A program made the position numbers and the translations under genes. The notes under the pieces are model-generated. The model saw nothing but the letters and a program-made list of their open reading frames with translations, did not search any database and was not told the origin of the DNA. From Streptomyces narbonensis (lineage in GTDB: Bacteria; Actinomycetota; Actinomycetes; Streptomycetales; Streptomycetaceae): a stretch of 64,000 bases of DNA. Location of the stretch: contig NZ_BMSF01000024.1 in NCBI RefSeq assembly GCF_014649015.1, forward strand, positions 17,698 through 81,697. Reading direction: 5' to 3'. Below are positions 8,091 to 16,584 of this stretch, piece after piece (positions within the stretch are counted from its first letter, which is position 1; each line of letters opens with the position of its first letter).

Positions 8091-9968
8091 ATGACGGAGG
8101 ATGCGGTACGAGACGGAGTTCTGAGCCGCCGCGCGTTCGGCGGCGCGGTGCTGGCACTGGGAGGTGCGGTGATGATCGGTTCGGTGCCGGGGGCCGCGGC
8201 GGCTCCGGGGCCTGGGGACGCGGGGCCCGGGGGTTCGGGGCCCGGGGATGCCGAGCCCGGCCCTCGGTGGGCGGGGCCCGGGCGCACGGCGCGGCGGACC
8301 ACGCTGCGGCGAGGGTCGGCCGAACGGGCCGGGCTGCTCCCCGCGCACCTGGACCGGCTGGTCACGGACGCCGAGGCCTTCCTCGCCCCCTCCCCCACAC
8401 ACCCCTGGTACGCGGGGGCCGTTCTGCTCGCCGGGCGCGGCGGGACCGTCGCCCTGCACCGGCCGATCGGCTCGGCGGTGCGCTACTCCGCGTACGACGA
8501 GAAGACGGACACGGGAGTCGAGCTGCCGCCCGGTGAGCGGATCCCGATGACCGAGGACACCGTCTTCGACCTGGCGTCGGTCTCCAAGCTCTTCACCTCG
8601 ATCCTCGCGGTGCAGCAGATCGAACGCGGGGCCCTGGAGCTGGAGGCCAAGGTCACCGCGTACCTCCCGGAGTTCGGGGGCGGCGGGAAACAGGACGTCA
8701 CGGTGCGTCAGCTGCTCACGCACACCTCGGGGTTCCGGTCCTGGATCCCGCTGTACCGGGAGCCGACCCGGGAGGGGAGGCTGCGGCTGCTGTGGGGAGA
8801 GAAGCCGGCGCACCCGCCGGGCTCGGCGTACCTCTACTCCGATCTGAATCTGATCTCGCTCCAGCTGATCCTGGAGGAGATCACCGCTCGCGGGCTCGAC
8901 ACCCTGCTCCACGACGAGATCACCGCTCCACTCGGGATGCACCGCACTCGTTTCAATCCACCGCTCTCGTGGCGGCCGGGGATCGCGGCGACCGAGGACG
9001 CCCGGAGCCCCTGGTCGGGGCTGGACCGAGGCATGGTGTGGGGCGAGGTCCACGACGAGAACGCCCATGCCATGGGCGGGGTCGCGGGCCACGCCGGGGT
9101 GTTCTCGCGCGCCTGGGACCTCGCGGTCCTGGCCCGCACCCTCCTCAACGGCGGGGCGTACGGCCGGGCCCGCATCCTCTCCCCCGACTCCGTCGACCTG
9201 ATGTTCACCGACTTCAACACCGCCTTCCCCGGCGACGAGCACGGCCTCGGCTTCGAGCTGCACCAGCACTGGTACATGGGTGCGATGGCCACCCCGCGCA
9301 CGGCGGGCCACACCGGATTCACCGGCACCAGTCTCGTCCTCGACCCGACGACCGACGCCTTCCTGATCGTCCTCGGCAACTCGGTCCATCCCGTGCGCTC
9401 GTGGCGCTCCGGCTCTGCACCCCGGGTCGCCGCGGCGAACCACCTGGCCCGCGCCGTCCCCGTCCGGCCCGCCCGGGGCCGGACGGCCTGGTTCTCCGGC
9501 ATGGCGAGCGCCACGACGGCGACCCTGACGCTCCCTCAGGTGACAGGTGCCGCACACCTGGAGTGTGCCCTGTGGTGGGACACCGAGCCGGGCGCCGACA
9601 CAGTCGCCCTGGAGGCCTCGGTCGACGGCGGCTCGAACTGGCGGACCGTGCCCTTCGCCACCGAGCGTCGCACCGAACGCCCCACCAAGCACGGCACTGA
9701 TTACCGCCCCGAGCACCGCACCGAGCACCCGACGGGCACGGTCGGCGGCTGGTCCGGCCGCGTCTGGCACACCGTGTCCGCGCCCCTGCCCGGCATGCCC
9801 GCCCTCCTGCGCTGGCGCTACACCACGAACCAGCGGTACGTGGGACGGGGCGTGTACGTGGACGGTCTGCGGCTCCTCGACGGGGCGGGACTGCCGGTCT
9901 TCGACGAGGCCCGGCCGGCGGACGGGGCGCGGATCGAGTCCAACGGCTGGACGAGGTCGGCCGATTGA
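8091..9968 (+). CDS. Secreted serine hydrolase, beta-lactamase (class C) fold
   Basis: A 625-aa protein with a Tat-type signal (SRRAFGGAVLALGGAV, residues 12-27). The beta-lactamase-fold catalytic set is present: SVSK with Ser163 and Lys166 (SxxK), YSDLN near residue 245 (YxN), and GHTGFTG as the third motif. The last ~190 residues form an extra beta-rich domain reminiscent of carbohydrate- or ligand-binding modules of secreted hydrolases. The family covers esterases, D-aminopeptidases and penicillin-binding enzymes; the exact substrate is unknown. The ATG at 8091 follows GGGAGAGGG. The start is divergent from the nitronate monooxygenase operon. Confidence 0.88.
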   Translation: MTEDAVRDGVLSRRAFGGAVLALGGAVMIGSVPGAAAAPGPGDAGPGGSGPGDAEPGPRWAGPGRTARRTTLRRGSAERAGLLPAHLDRLVTDAEAFLAPSPTHPWYAGAVLLAGRGGTVALHRPIGSAVRYSAYDEKTDTGVELPPGERIPMTEDTVFDLASVSKLFTSILAVQQIERGALELEAKVTAYLPEFGGGGKQDVTVRQLLTHTSGFRSWIPLYREPTREGRLRLLWGEKPAHPPGSAYLYSDLNLISLQLILEEITARGLDTLLHDEITAPLGMHRTRFNPPLSWRPGIAATEDARSPWSGLDRGMVWGEVHDENAHAMGGVAGHAGVFSRAWDLAVLARTLLNGGAYGRARILSPDSVDLMFTDFNTAFPGDEHGLGFELHQHWYMGAMATPRTAGHTGFTGTSLVLDPTTDAFLIVLGNSVHPVRSWRSGSAPRVAAANHLARAVPVRPARGRTAWFSGMASATTATLTLPQVTGAAHLECALWWDTEPGADTVALEASVDGGSNWRTVPFATERRTERPTKHGTDYRPEHRTEHPTGTVGGWSGRVWHTVSAPLPGMPALLRWRYTTNQRYVGRGVYVDGLRLLDGAGLPVFDEARPADGARIESNGWTRSAD

Positions 9969-10228
9969 GTGGGCGCTGACGAACCGTCGGGACCGACTGC
10001 GCAATCATGATCATATGAGGTAGCGTCCCCGCCGGAAGATCTCACCGGGGGGATGGGACGAACGCCGCGGCGAGCGTCTGTCGCGTCGCCCGTTCGCGGT
10101 GCCTTCCGCTCCGCGGGGGCCGCCGCACCCGGCCCGCTGACGATCGCGGCACAACCGCGTCAAGGCCCAGCCGCCCCGTCGTCCGTCGCCTCCGCTTCGC
10201 TTTCGCATCCCTAACGAGGTCTTCCTTC

Positions 10229-12238
10229 ATGCTGCCCCTGTCCGAGCGCCGTCCACCCGGTGCTCGCCGCTTCGCGCTGTCCGCATGGCTGTGCGCGCTG
10301 TCCCTCGCGGTCCTGGCCGCGGTCGTCCTCGCGGTCATGCCGACCTCGTCCGCCGTCGCGTCGACGACCACGACGACCGCGCCGCCGCTCGCGACCCAGG
10401 TGTCCACCACGCCGTTCAAGGCGCGCGAGAACTACTACTGCACGCGCATACCCGCCGTCGTCACCAGCAAGGCGGGCGTCCTCCTCGCCTTCGCCGAGGG
10501 CCGCACCCGGCTGGTGACGACCGGCTGCAACGACGTCGGTGACAACGACCTCGTCCTCAAGAGGTCTCTCGACGGAGGCACGACCTGGCAGGAACTCCAG
10601 GTCGTCGTCGGCGGCTCCGACGAGCTCGCCCACGGCAACCCCGCGCCCGTGGTGGACGCGGTCACCGGCCGGATCACCCTTCTGTACTCCAGCAGCGACT
10701 GGAACCGCGACGCGGCCAAGCCCAGCCGCAAGGGCTACTCGCGCACGGTCCACGCCGTCCACAGCATGGACGGCGGCCTGACCTGGTCAGCGAGCGTCCC
10801 GCAGCCGCAGCTCAAGGGCGCCGGCTGGGGCTGGGTCTCCACCGGCCCGGGCCACGGCATCCAGCTCGGCCGGGGACCGCACCACGGCCGGCTGATCATC
10901 CCCGGCGACTACACCGCGGGCGGCGACACGACCGCCGGCGGCCAGCTGTACTACAGCGACGACGGCGGCCTCACCTGGGCGCTCGGCGCCACCTCCTCGG
11001 CGAGCAAGACCGGCGCGTACCCGGCCGAACTGACGGTCGCCGAGACCGTCGACGGCGGCCTCTACGTCAACGCCCGCAACTCCGAGCCCATGCGCTGCCG
11101 GACCAACGAGCACCGACTGGAGACCGTCAGCACCGACGGCGGCGGCTCCTTCGCGGCCGACTTCACCCCGGTGGCCAACCTGGACACCTCCCCGGTGTTC
11201 GGCTCGCTGCTGCGCCTGCACGCCAAGGACCACGACGGCAAGCCCGACCAGCTGCTGTATTCGGGCGCCTCCCGGCTCGGCCCCAGCCCGCTGGAGGACC
11301 GGCGCGAGCTGGCCGTCCGCTCCTCGTTCGACGAGGGCAAGACCTGGAAGACGGTCGGCACCCTGATCTCGCCGGCCCGCACCGGCTACTCCGACCTGAC
11401 GGTCCTGCCGAACGGCGCCGTCGGCGTCCTGTACGAGACGGCCGGCAACATCCCGCACGGCAACCTCGTCTTCACCGCCTTCACCGAGCAGGCCATGAAG
11501 GACTCCGAGACAGAGCTGCGCCGCCTGCGCACGGCCGACACCCGCGAGCGGGCTCCCCAGGAGCCCGGCAACCACGCCGTCGTCCACGGCGGGGCCCAGC
11601 TCGGGTACCGCAACGGCGGCAAGGCCATGGAGTTCGACGGGACGGACGACTACCTGCGCCTCGTCTGCTCGCCGACCCTGCGCGTCGAGGACCAGGACTT
11701 CACCGTCTCGGCCTGGTTCAAGCACGCGTCGACGACCGGCACGCTGCCGATCATCTGGGCGTACGGCATGCCGGGCACCGACCCGCTGAAGAAGGGCCGG
11801 CACTTCTCGGTCCGCGCCGAGCCGGGATCGGGTGTCCTGCGCGCCACCGTCGGCACGGACATCGGCTCCACCGAGGTGACGCTGCCGTCCGCCTACGGCG
11901 ACGACGTGTGGCACCACGTCGTCTTCACGCGTAAGGGCTTGAACATCGGCCTCGCCGTGGACGGCGGAACGCCTGCCACCGCGACCATGCAGGCGGGCAA
12001 CTCGGCGGCCGATCGGAACCTCACGCCGACCGCCGAGTTCAACATCCACATCGGGGCCCGCCCCGACTTCCCCAACCAGCCGGCCGGCGTGGCGGAGCTC
12101 TTCCGCGGCACCCTGGACGACGTGCGGCTCTACGGAACCGCGCTGACCGAGACCGAGGCGGCCGCCGTGAAGGCCGGCTCCCTCGAAGTGGCGAAGGACA
12201 AGGAGAGGCTGCGCCTCGGCTTCACCACCATCTGGTAG
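10229..12238 (+). CDS. Secreted exo-alpha-sialidase with C-terminal LamG-like domain
   Basis: A 669-aa secreted glycosidase. A signal peptide covers about residues 1-45 (WLCALSLAVLAAVVLAVMP). The sialidase propeller has the TRIPAVV motif (the RIP Arg binds the sialate carboxylate) and Asp-boxes SLDGGTTW, SMDGGLTW, SDDGGLTW, STDGGGSF and SFDEGKTW. VLYETAG supplies the nucleophile region. From about residue 460 a concanavalin-like LamG domain follows (GGKAMEFDGTDDYLRL, then RGTLDDVRLYGTALTETEA). It would release terminal sialic acid outside the cell. The ATG has only a weak upstream GAGG. An upstream 54-codon frame (10053-10214) ends 14 bp before it, but I do not trust it as a gene. Confidence 0.9.
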   Translation: MLPLSERRPPGARRFALSAWLCALSLAVLAAVVLAVMPTSSAVASTTTTTAPPLATQVSTTPFKARENYYCTRIPAVVTSKAGVLLAFAEGRTRLVTTGCNDVGDNDLVLKRSLDGGTTWQELQVVVGGSDELAHGNPAPVVDAVTGRITLLYSSSDWNRDAAKPSRKGYSRTVHAVHSMDGGLTWSASVPQPQLKGAGWGWVSTGPGHGIQLGRGPHHGRLIIPGDYTAGGDTTAGGQLYYSDDGGLTWALGATSSASKTGAYPAELTVAETVDGGLYVNARNSEPMRCRTNEHRLETVSTDGGGSFAADFTPVANLDTSPVFGSLLRLHAKDHDGKPDQLLYSGASRLGPSPLEDRRELAVRSSFDEGKTWKTVGTLISPARTGYSDLTVLPNGAVGVLYETAGNIPHGNLVFTAFTEQAMKDSETELRRLRTADTRERAPQEPGNHAVVHGGAQLGYRNGGKAMEFDGTDDYLRLVCSPTLRVEDQDFTVSAWFKHASTTGTLPIIWAYGMPGTDPLKKGRHFSVRAEPGSGVLRATVGTDIGSTEVTLPSAYGDDVWHHVVFTRKGLNIGLAVDGGTPATATMQAGNSAADRNLTPTAEFNIHIGARPDFPNQPAGVAELFRGTLDDVRLYGTALTETEAAAVKAGSLEVAKDKERLRLGFTTIW

Positions 12239-12249
12239 ACGAGCGGCAC

Positions 12250-12284
12250 CCCCGGCCGGCGGACGCACCTCCCGCAGGCCGGGG
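12250..12284 (+). terminator. Possible hairpin terminator after the sialidase gene
   Basis: CCCCGGCC (12250-12257) and GGCCGGGG (12277-12284) form an 8-bp stem with a 19-base loop, 11 bp after the sialidase stop and before the convergent hydrolase. There is no T tract, as is usual in Streptomyces. Confidence 0.4.
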
Positions 12285-12328
12285 CTGGAGGACCCGGGAA
12301 TCGGACTGCGAACCCGGGGCCCACGGGC

Positions 12329-13114
12329 TCAGACCGCCTCGGCGTACAACTCCTCGACCAGCCGCGCCACGAGCTCCGGCTCGCGCAGCGTCGGGTAGTG
12401 GTCGGAGGCGGTCAGCCGGACGAGACGGCAGCCGGGGATCCGTTCCGCCATCTCCTCGTTGCAGCGCACGACCTCCGGCCGGTCCAGCTCGCCGAGGGCG
12501 AGCAGGGTCGGCGCGGAGATCTCCCCGAGCCGGTCGAAGGCGGGCTCGCCGGGGAGCTGACGGTCGATGTTGCTGAACCAGGCGGGCAGCACGGCCCGGA
12601 AGAGGGCCGCCGCGACCGGGTCGGACTCGGGGCTTCCGCCGCCGGCCTTCCCCCACAGGCCCAGGCCGAGCCGGACGATGCCCTCGGTGTCGCCGGCCTT
12701 CGCCAGGGTTTCCAGACGCTCGAAGAACTCGCCCGTCACCAGCCCGTCGTATCCCGTGACACCCGGGACGAGGAGGGCCAGGCCCGCGACCCGGCCGGGC
12801 GCCTCCAGGGCGATGTTGACCGAGGTCGCCCCGCCCATGCTGGAGCCGACAAGGACCGCCCGCCCGATTCCGAAGTGGTCGAGGACCTCGGACAGGTCCC
12901 GGACCGGGGAGTACGCGGCGGTGGGCGCGGGTGAACGGCCGTAGCCGCGCACGTCGTAGCGGATCACGCGGTGCCGCGCGGTGAGCGCCGGCAGGACCGG
13001 GTCCCACACGGTGGAGTCACCGACGCCGGGATGGAGCAGGACGAGCGGCAGCCCGTCGCCTCCCGAGTCGTCCGCCCAGACTTCGCCCTGACTGACAGAC
13101 ACCATGGTTTCCAT
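12329..13114 (-). CDS. Alpha/beta-fold hydrolase
   Basis: A 261-aa hydrolase of the alpha/beta fold. It shows the oxyanion motif LLHPGVGDSTVW (residues ~25-36), the nucleophile elbow GSSMGG with the catalytic Ser, a third-strand region LLALGELDRPE carrying the acid, and HYPTLREPE with the catalytic His near the C-terminus. The closest pattern is the 3-oxoadipate enol-lactonase-like or general esterase group; the substrate is not predictable. It starts 96 bp from the LysR gene end, on the same strand. METMVSVSQG offers two close ATGs (13114, 13105); I keep the first. Confidence 0.85.
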   Translation of the reverse strand: METMVSVSQGEVWADDSGGDGLPLVLLHPGVGDSTVWDPVLPALTARHRVIRYDVRGYGRSPAPTAAYSPVRDLSEVLDHFGIGRAVLVGSSMGGATSVNIALEAPGRVAGLALLVPGVTGYDGLVTGEFFERLETLAKAGDTEGIVRLGLGLWGKAGGGSPESDPVAAALFRAVLPAWFSNIDRQLPGEPAFDRLGEISAPTLLALGELDRPEVVRCNEEMAERIPGCRLVRLTASDHYPTLREPELVARLVEELYAEAV

Positions 13115-13210
13115 GACGCCCAGTCTGGTGGGGCGGTACGGGCTCCGCCAGGACGCGCGCGGCCATTCGGTCGGCGCGCGGCCACGTGCCCGCGCGTCCG
13201 TCGCGCGCCC

Positions 13211-14119
13211 TCAGACCCCCGGGGCCGCCGCGTCCCTGAGCGCCGCGAGGACCGGGCTGATCAGGGGGTGGTCCTCGGCGCCGCGGCGGACGGCCGCGAA
13301 GACCCGGCGGGTGGGGGCGACCCCGTCCACCGGGCGGACGCCGACGTCCGTCAGGTCCATGCCCCGGAGCGCCGACCGCGGGACGAGCGCCACCCCGGCC
13401 GCGGCCGAGGCGAGGGCGACGACGGCCCGGAAGTCGTCGGAGACATGGTCGAAGCGGGGGGCGAACCCTGCGTACTCGCAGGCCAGGACGGTCACGTCAT
13501 GACACGGGTTGCCGGCGGACTGGCCGATCCAGGCGTCCTTCGCGAGGTCGCCGAGCGCGACCCGCTCGCCGGCCGACAGCGGGTGGCCGGACGGCAGCAC
13601 CGCGTCGAAGGGCTCCGCGTAGAGCGGGACGCGGGTGAGCCGGGCGTCGTCCTCGCCGGGGGCGCCCCGGTACTCGACCGCGACGGCCACGTCGACCTGC
13701 CGGTCGAGGACCATCATCAGGCTCTCGTCGCCCTCGGCGTCCCGGACCCGGACCCGGATGCCGGGGGCGGAGTCGGCCAGCGCGCTGATGGCGGGGGCCA
13801 CCACGAGCCCGATGCCGGTGGCGAAGGCGGCGACCGTGACCGTACCGGCCTCGCCCGATCCGTAGGCGGCCAGCTCGGACTCGGCGCGCTCCAGCTGGGC
13901 GAGGACGGCGTTCGCGTGGCTGAGCAGGATCTCGCCGGCCGGGGTGAGGCGCGCGCCGCGGGCACTGCGGTCGACCAGTCGGTGGCCGGTCTCCTGCTCC
14001 AGGGCGGCGAGCTGCTGGGACACCGCGGAGGGGGTGAGATACAGCGCGGCGGCCGCCGCCGTGACCGTGCGGTGGTCGGCCACCGCTCGGAGGATGTGCA
14101 ACCGCCGCGCTTCGATCAT
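13211..14119 (-). CDS. LysR family transcriptional regulator
   Basis: A 302-aa regulator with an N-terminal winged HTH (LHILRAVADHRTVTAAAAAL, then YLTPSAVSQQLAALEQETGH, residues 8-46) and a periplasmic-binding-like effector domain from about residue 90. The start is ATG at 14119, MIEARRLHIL; a longer open frame upstream is only read-through of the neighbouring coding sequence. It lies 38 bp downstream of kbl on the same strand, so it is probably the last gene of tdh-kbl-lysR and may regulate that pathway. The effector is unknown; a threonine- or glycine-related signal is inference. Confidence 0.85.
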   Translation of the reverse strand: MIEARRLHILRAVADHRTVTAAAAALYLTPSAVSQQLAALEQETGHRLVDRSARGARLTPAGEILLSHANAVLAQLERAESELAAYGSGEAGTVTVAAFATGIGLVVAPAISALADSAPGIRVRVRDAEGDESLMMVLDRQVDVAVAVEYRGAPGEDDARLTRVPLYAEPFDAVLPSGHPLSAGERVALGDLAKDAWIGQSAGNPCHDVTVLACEYAGFAPRFDHVSDDFRAVVALASAAAGVALVPRSALRGMDLTDVGVRPVDGVAPTRRVFAAVRRGAEDHPLISPVLAALRDAAAPGV

Positions 14120-14157
14120 GTTCCTAGTCTCGCAGGACCGGAGCCCTGCTCCCGCCG

Positions 14158-15357
14158 TCAGCCTTCGAGGGCGGCGCGGGCCTCGACGAAGGCGTCGACA
14201 GCCCGGTTCACGTCCTCCGTGGAATGCGCGGCGGAGAGCTGCACGCGAATGCGGGCCTGGCCCTGCGGCACGACCGGGTACGAGAAGCCGATCACGTACA
14301 CGCCGCGCTCCAGGAGCAGCTCGGCCATACGGCCGGCGACGGCCGCGTCGCCGATCATGACCGGGGCGATGGCGTGGTCGCCGGGGAGGATGTCGAAGCC
14401 CTCCTCGGTCATGCGGGAGCGGAAGAGCGCCGTGTTGGCGTTCAGGCGCTCTCGCAGGTCGCCGGCGGACTCCAGCAGGTCGAGGACCTTGAGGGAGGCG
14501 GCGGCGATGACCGGGGCGAGGGTGTTGGAGAAGAGGTACGGGCGGGAGCGCTGGCGCAGCAGGGCGACGATCTCGGCGCGGGCCGCGACGTAGCCGCCGG
14601 AGGCGCCGCCGAGGGCCTTGCCGAGGGTGCCGGTGATGATGTCGACGCGGTCCATGACGCCGTGCAGCTCGGGGGTGCCGCGGCCGCCGGGGCCGACGAA
14701 GCCGACCGCGTGCGAGTCGTCGACCATGACCATCGCGTCGTAGCGCTCGGCCAGGTCGCAGATCTCGGCGAGCGGGGCGACGTAGCCGTCCATGGAGAAG
14801 ACGCCGTCGGTGACGATCAGCTTGCGCCGGGCGCCGCCCTCCGTGGCCTCCTTGAGCTGCTGCTCCAGGTCGGCCATGTCGCGGTTGGCGTAGCGGAAGC
14901 GGCGGGCCTTGGAGAGGCGGATGCCGTCGATGATCGAGGCGTGGTTGAGGGCGTCGGAGATGACCGCGTCCTCGGCGCCGAGGATCGTCTCGAAGACGCC
15001 GCCGTTGGCGTCGAAGCAGGAGGAGTAGAGGATCGTGTCCTCCTGGCCGAGGAAGGCCGAGAGGCGCGCCTCCAGCTCCTTGTGCACCTCCTGCGTGCCG
15101 CAGATGAAGCGGACGGACGCCATGCCGTAGCCCCAGCGGTCGAGGGCCTCGTGGGCGGCGGCGACGATCTCGGGGTTGTCGGCGAGGCCGAGGTAGTTGT
15201 TGGCGCAGAAGTTGAGGACCTCGCCGGGGCGGCCTCCCGCGGTGACGGCGACGGTGGCCGACTGGGGGGTACCGATCACGCGCTCGGGCTTGTGGAGCCC
15301 TGCCTCGCGGATCTCTTCGAGGGTGGCGCGGATGTCGTCGCGTACGGAATCGAACAT
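14158..15357 (-). CDS. kbl: Glycine C-acetyltransferase (2-amino-3-ketobutyrate CoA ligase)
   Basis: A 399-aa PLP enzyme of the alpha-oxoamine synthase family that converts 2-amino-3-oxobutanoate plus CoA to glycine and acetyl-CoA. Visible hallmarks are NFCANNYLGLADNPE (N-terminal substrate loop), MVMVDDSHAVGFVGPGGRGT (Asp and His that hold the PLP ring) and DIITGTLGKALGGASGGYV with the Schiff-base Lys near residue 245. The length matches the usual ~398 aa. The start is ATG at 15357, 3 bp after the tdh stop, giving a tight tdh-kbl operon for threonine degradation. Confidence 0.96.
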   Translation of the reverse strand: MFDSVRDDIRATLEEIREAGLHKPERVIGTPQSATVAVTAGGRPGEVLNFCANNYLGLADNPEIVAAAHEALDRWGYGMASVRFICGTQEVHKELEARLSAFLGQEDTILYSSCFDANGGVFETILGAEDAVISDALNHASIIDGIRLSKARRFRYANRDMADLEQQLKEATEGGARRKLIVTDGVFSMDGYVAPLAEICDLAERYDAMVMVDDSHAVGFVGPGGRGTPELHGVMDRVDIITGTLGKALGGASGGYVAARAEIVALLRQRSRPYLFSNTLAPVIAAASLKVLDLLESAGDLRERLNANTALFRSRMTEEGFDILPGDHAIAPVMIGDAAVAGRMAELLLERGVYVIGFSYPVVPQGQARIRVQLSAAHSTEDVNRAVDAFVEARAALEG

Positions 15358-15360
15358 GGG

Positions 15361-16395
15361 TCAGGCTCCCGCAGTCCAGTCGAGGATGATCTTGCCGCTC
15401 TTGCCGGAGGCCGCGTCGTCGAAGGCGGCCTCGAAGTCGGTGTAGTCGTACCGGCCGGTGACGACGGGGGCGAGGTCCAGGCCGCCCTCCAGGAGCACCG
15501 ACATCGCGTACCAGGTCTCGAACATCTCGCGGCCGTAGATGCCCTTGACCGTGATCATGGACGTGACGATCTTCGCCCAGTCGACGGCGAAGTCCTCGCT
15601 GGGCAGGCCCAGCATGGCGATCTTTCCGCCGTTGGTCATGTTGGCGACCATGTCGCGCATCGCGTGCGGGTTGCCCGACATCTCCAGGCCGACGTCGAAG
15701 CCCTCCTTGAGGCCGAGGATGCGCTGGCCGTCGGCGATGGTCTGCTCGGCGACGTTGAGGGCGAGGGTGACGCCCGTCTTGCGCGCCAGGGCGAGACGCT
15801 CCTCGCTGACGTCGGTGATGACGACGTTGCGGGCGCCGGCGTGCTTGGCGACCGCGGCGGCCATGATGCCGATCGGGCCGGCGCCGGTGACGAGGACGTC
15901 CTCGCCGACGAGCGGGAAGGAGAGCGCCGTGTGCACCGCGTTGCCGAAGGGGTCGAAGATCGCGGCGATGTCGAGGTCGACGGGGACGCGGTGCACCCAC
16001 ACGTTGGAGGCGGGCAGTGCCACGTACTCGGCGAAGGCGCCGTCCCGGCCGACGCCGAGGCCGACGGTGGCGCGGCAGAGGTGGCGGCGGCCGGCCAGAC
16101 AGTTGCGGCACTTGCCGCAGACGAGGTGGCCCTCGCCGCTGACGAGGTCGCCGACGGCGATGTCCGCGACGTCACGGCCGACGGAAACGACCTCGCCGAC
16201 GAACTCGTGGCCGATCGTCAGCGGCGTGGCGATCGTCTTCTGCGCCCAGCCGTCCCACGAGCGGATGTGGAGGTCGGTGCCGCAGATACCGGTCCGCTTG
16301 ACCTTGATCAGTACGTCCCCGGGGCCGGTCTCCGGCTCGGGCACGTCCGTGAGCCAGAGTCCCGGCTCCGCCTTCAGCTTGACCAGCGCCTTCAA
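15361..16395 (-). CDS. tdh: L-threonine 3-dehydrogenase
   Basis: A 344-aa zinc-dependent MDR dehydrogenase that oxidises L-threonine to 2-amino-3-oxobutanoate with NAD+. The catalytic zinc site starts at GICGTDLHIRSWDGWAQ and HEFVGEV, the structural zinc site is CGKCRNCLAGRRHLC, and the Rossmann motif is VTGAGPIGIMAA. FDPFGNAVHTAL is typical of TDH. The protein aligns with the family from KALVKL, where the codon is TTG at 16395 with GGGAG nine bases upstream; longer starts add an unlikely proline-rich leader. First gene of the tdh-kbl(-lysR) unit. No riboswitch was seen in the 5' region. Confidence 0.95.
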   Translation of the reverse strand: MKALVKLKAEPGLWLTDVPEPETGPGDVLIKVKRTGICGTDLHIRSWDGWAQKTIATPLTIGHEFVGEVVSVGRDVADIAVGDLVSGEGHLVCGKCRNCLAGRRHLCRATVGLGVGRDGAFAEYVALPASNVWVHRVPVDLDIAAIFDPFGNAVHTALSFPLVGEDVLVTGAGPIGIMAAAVAKHAGARNVVITDVSEERLALARKTGVTLALNVAEQTIADGQRILGLKEGFDVGLEMSGNPHAMRDMVANMTNGGKIAMLGLPSEDFAVDWAKIVTSMITVKGIYGREMFETWYAMSVLLEGGLDLAPVVTGRYDYTDFEAAFDDAASGKSGKIILDWTAGA

Positions 16396-16584
16396 TGCAA
16401 CGGCTCCCGACGTGCGTGTCCTGTGATGTGGGGGCACGGGCACGACCGAGCGCCCAAGATCCCTGGAAGGGAATCTTCCGTACGGAGGGCTCCTGGTCCA
16501 TCGAGGATTTCTTAAGCGCGCTCGCAGGTCAGCTTCACGCCGCCGGTGGGGGCGGTCCCGGCGTCAACGCGCGGGCTCGTCGCG

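Noticed and set aside
8013..10004. Long minus-strand frame over the serine hydrolase
   Set aside because: Arg/Gly/Pro-rich shadow reading, no family pattern; the plus strand has the SxxK and YxN motifs.
10053..10214. 54-codon frame before the sialidase (MGRTPRRASVASPVRG...)
   Set aside because: Ribosome site would touch the start codon, composition is Ala/Pro/Ser noise and no family is visible; it may still be a leader peptide but I cannot support it.
13211..16111. 966-codon minus-strand frame through lysR, kbl and tdh
   Set aside because: Only the last 302 codons make a LysR protein; the upstream part is an Arg-rich reading of kbl and tdh in the wrong frame.
16396..16584. Possible riboswitch upstream of tdh
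   Set aside because: I looked for glycine, TPP and other conserved cores in the minus-strand leader and found no matching loops.
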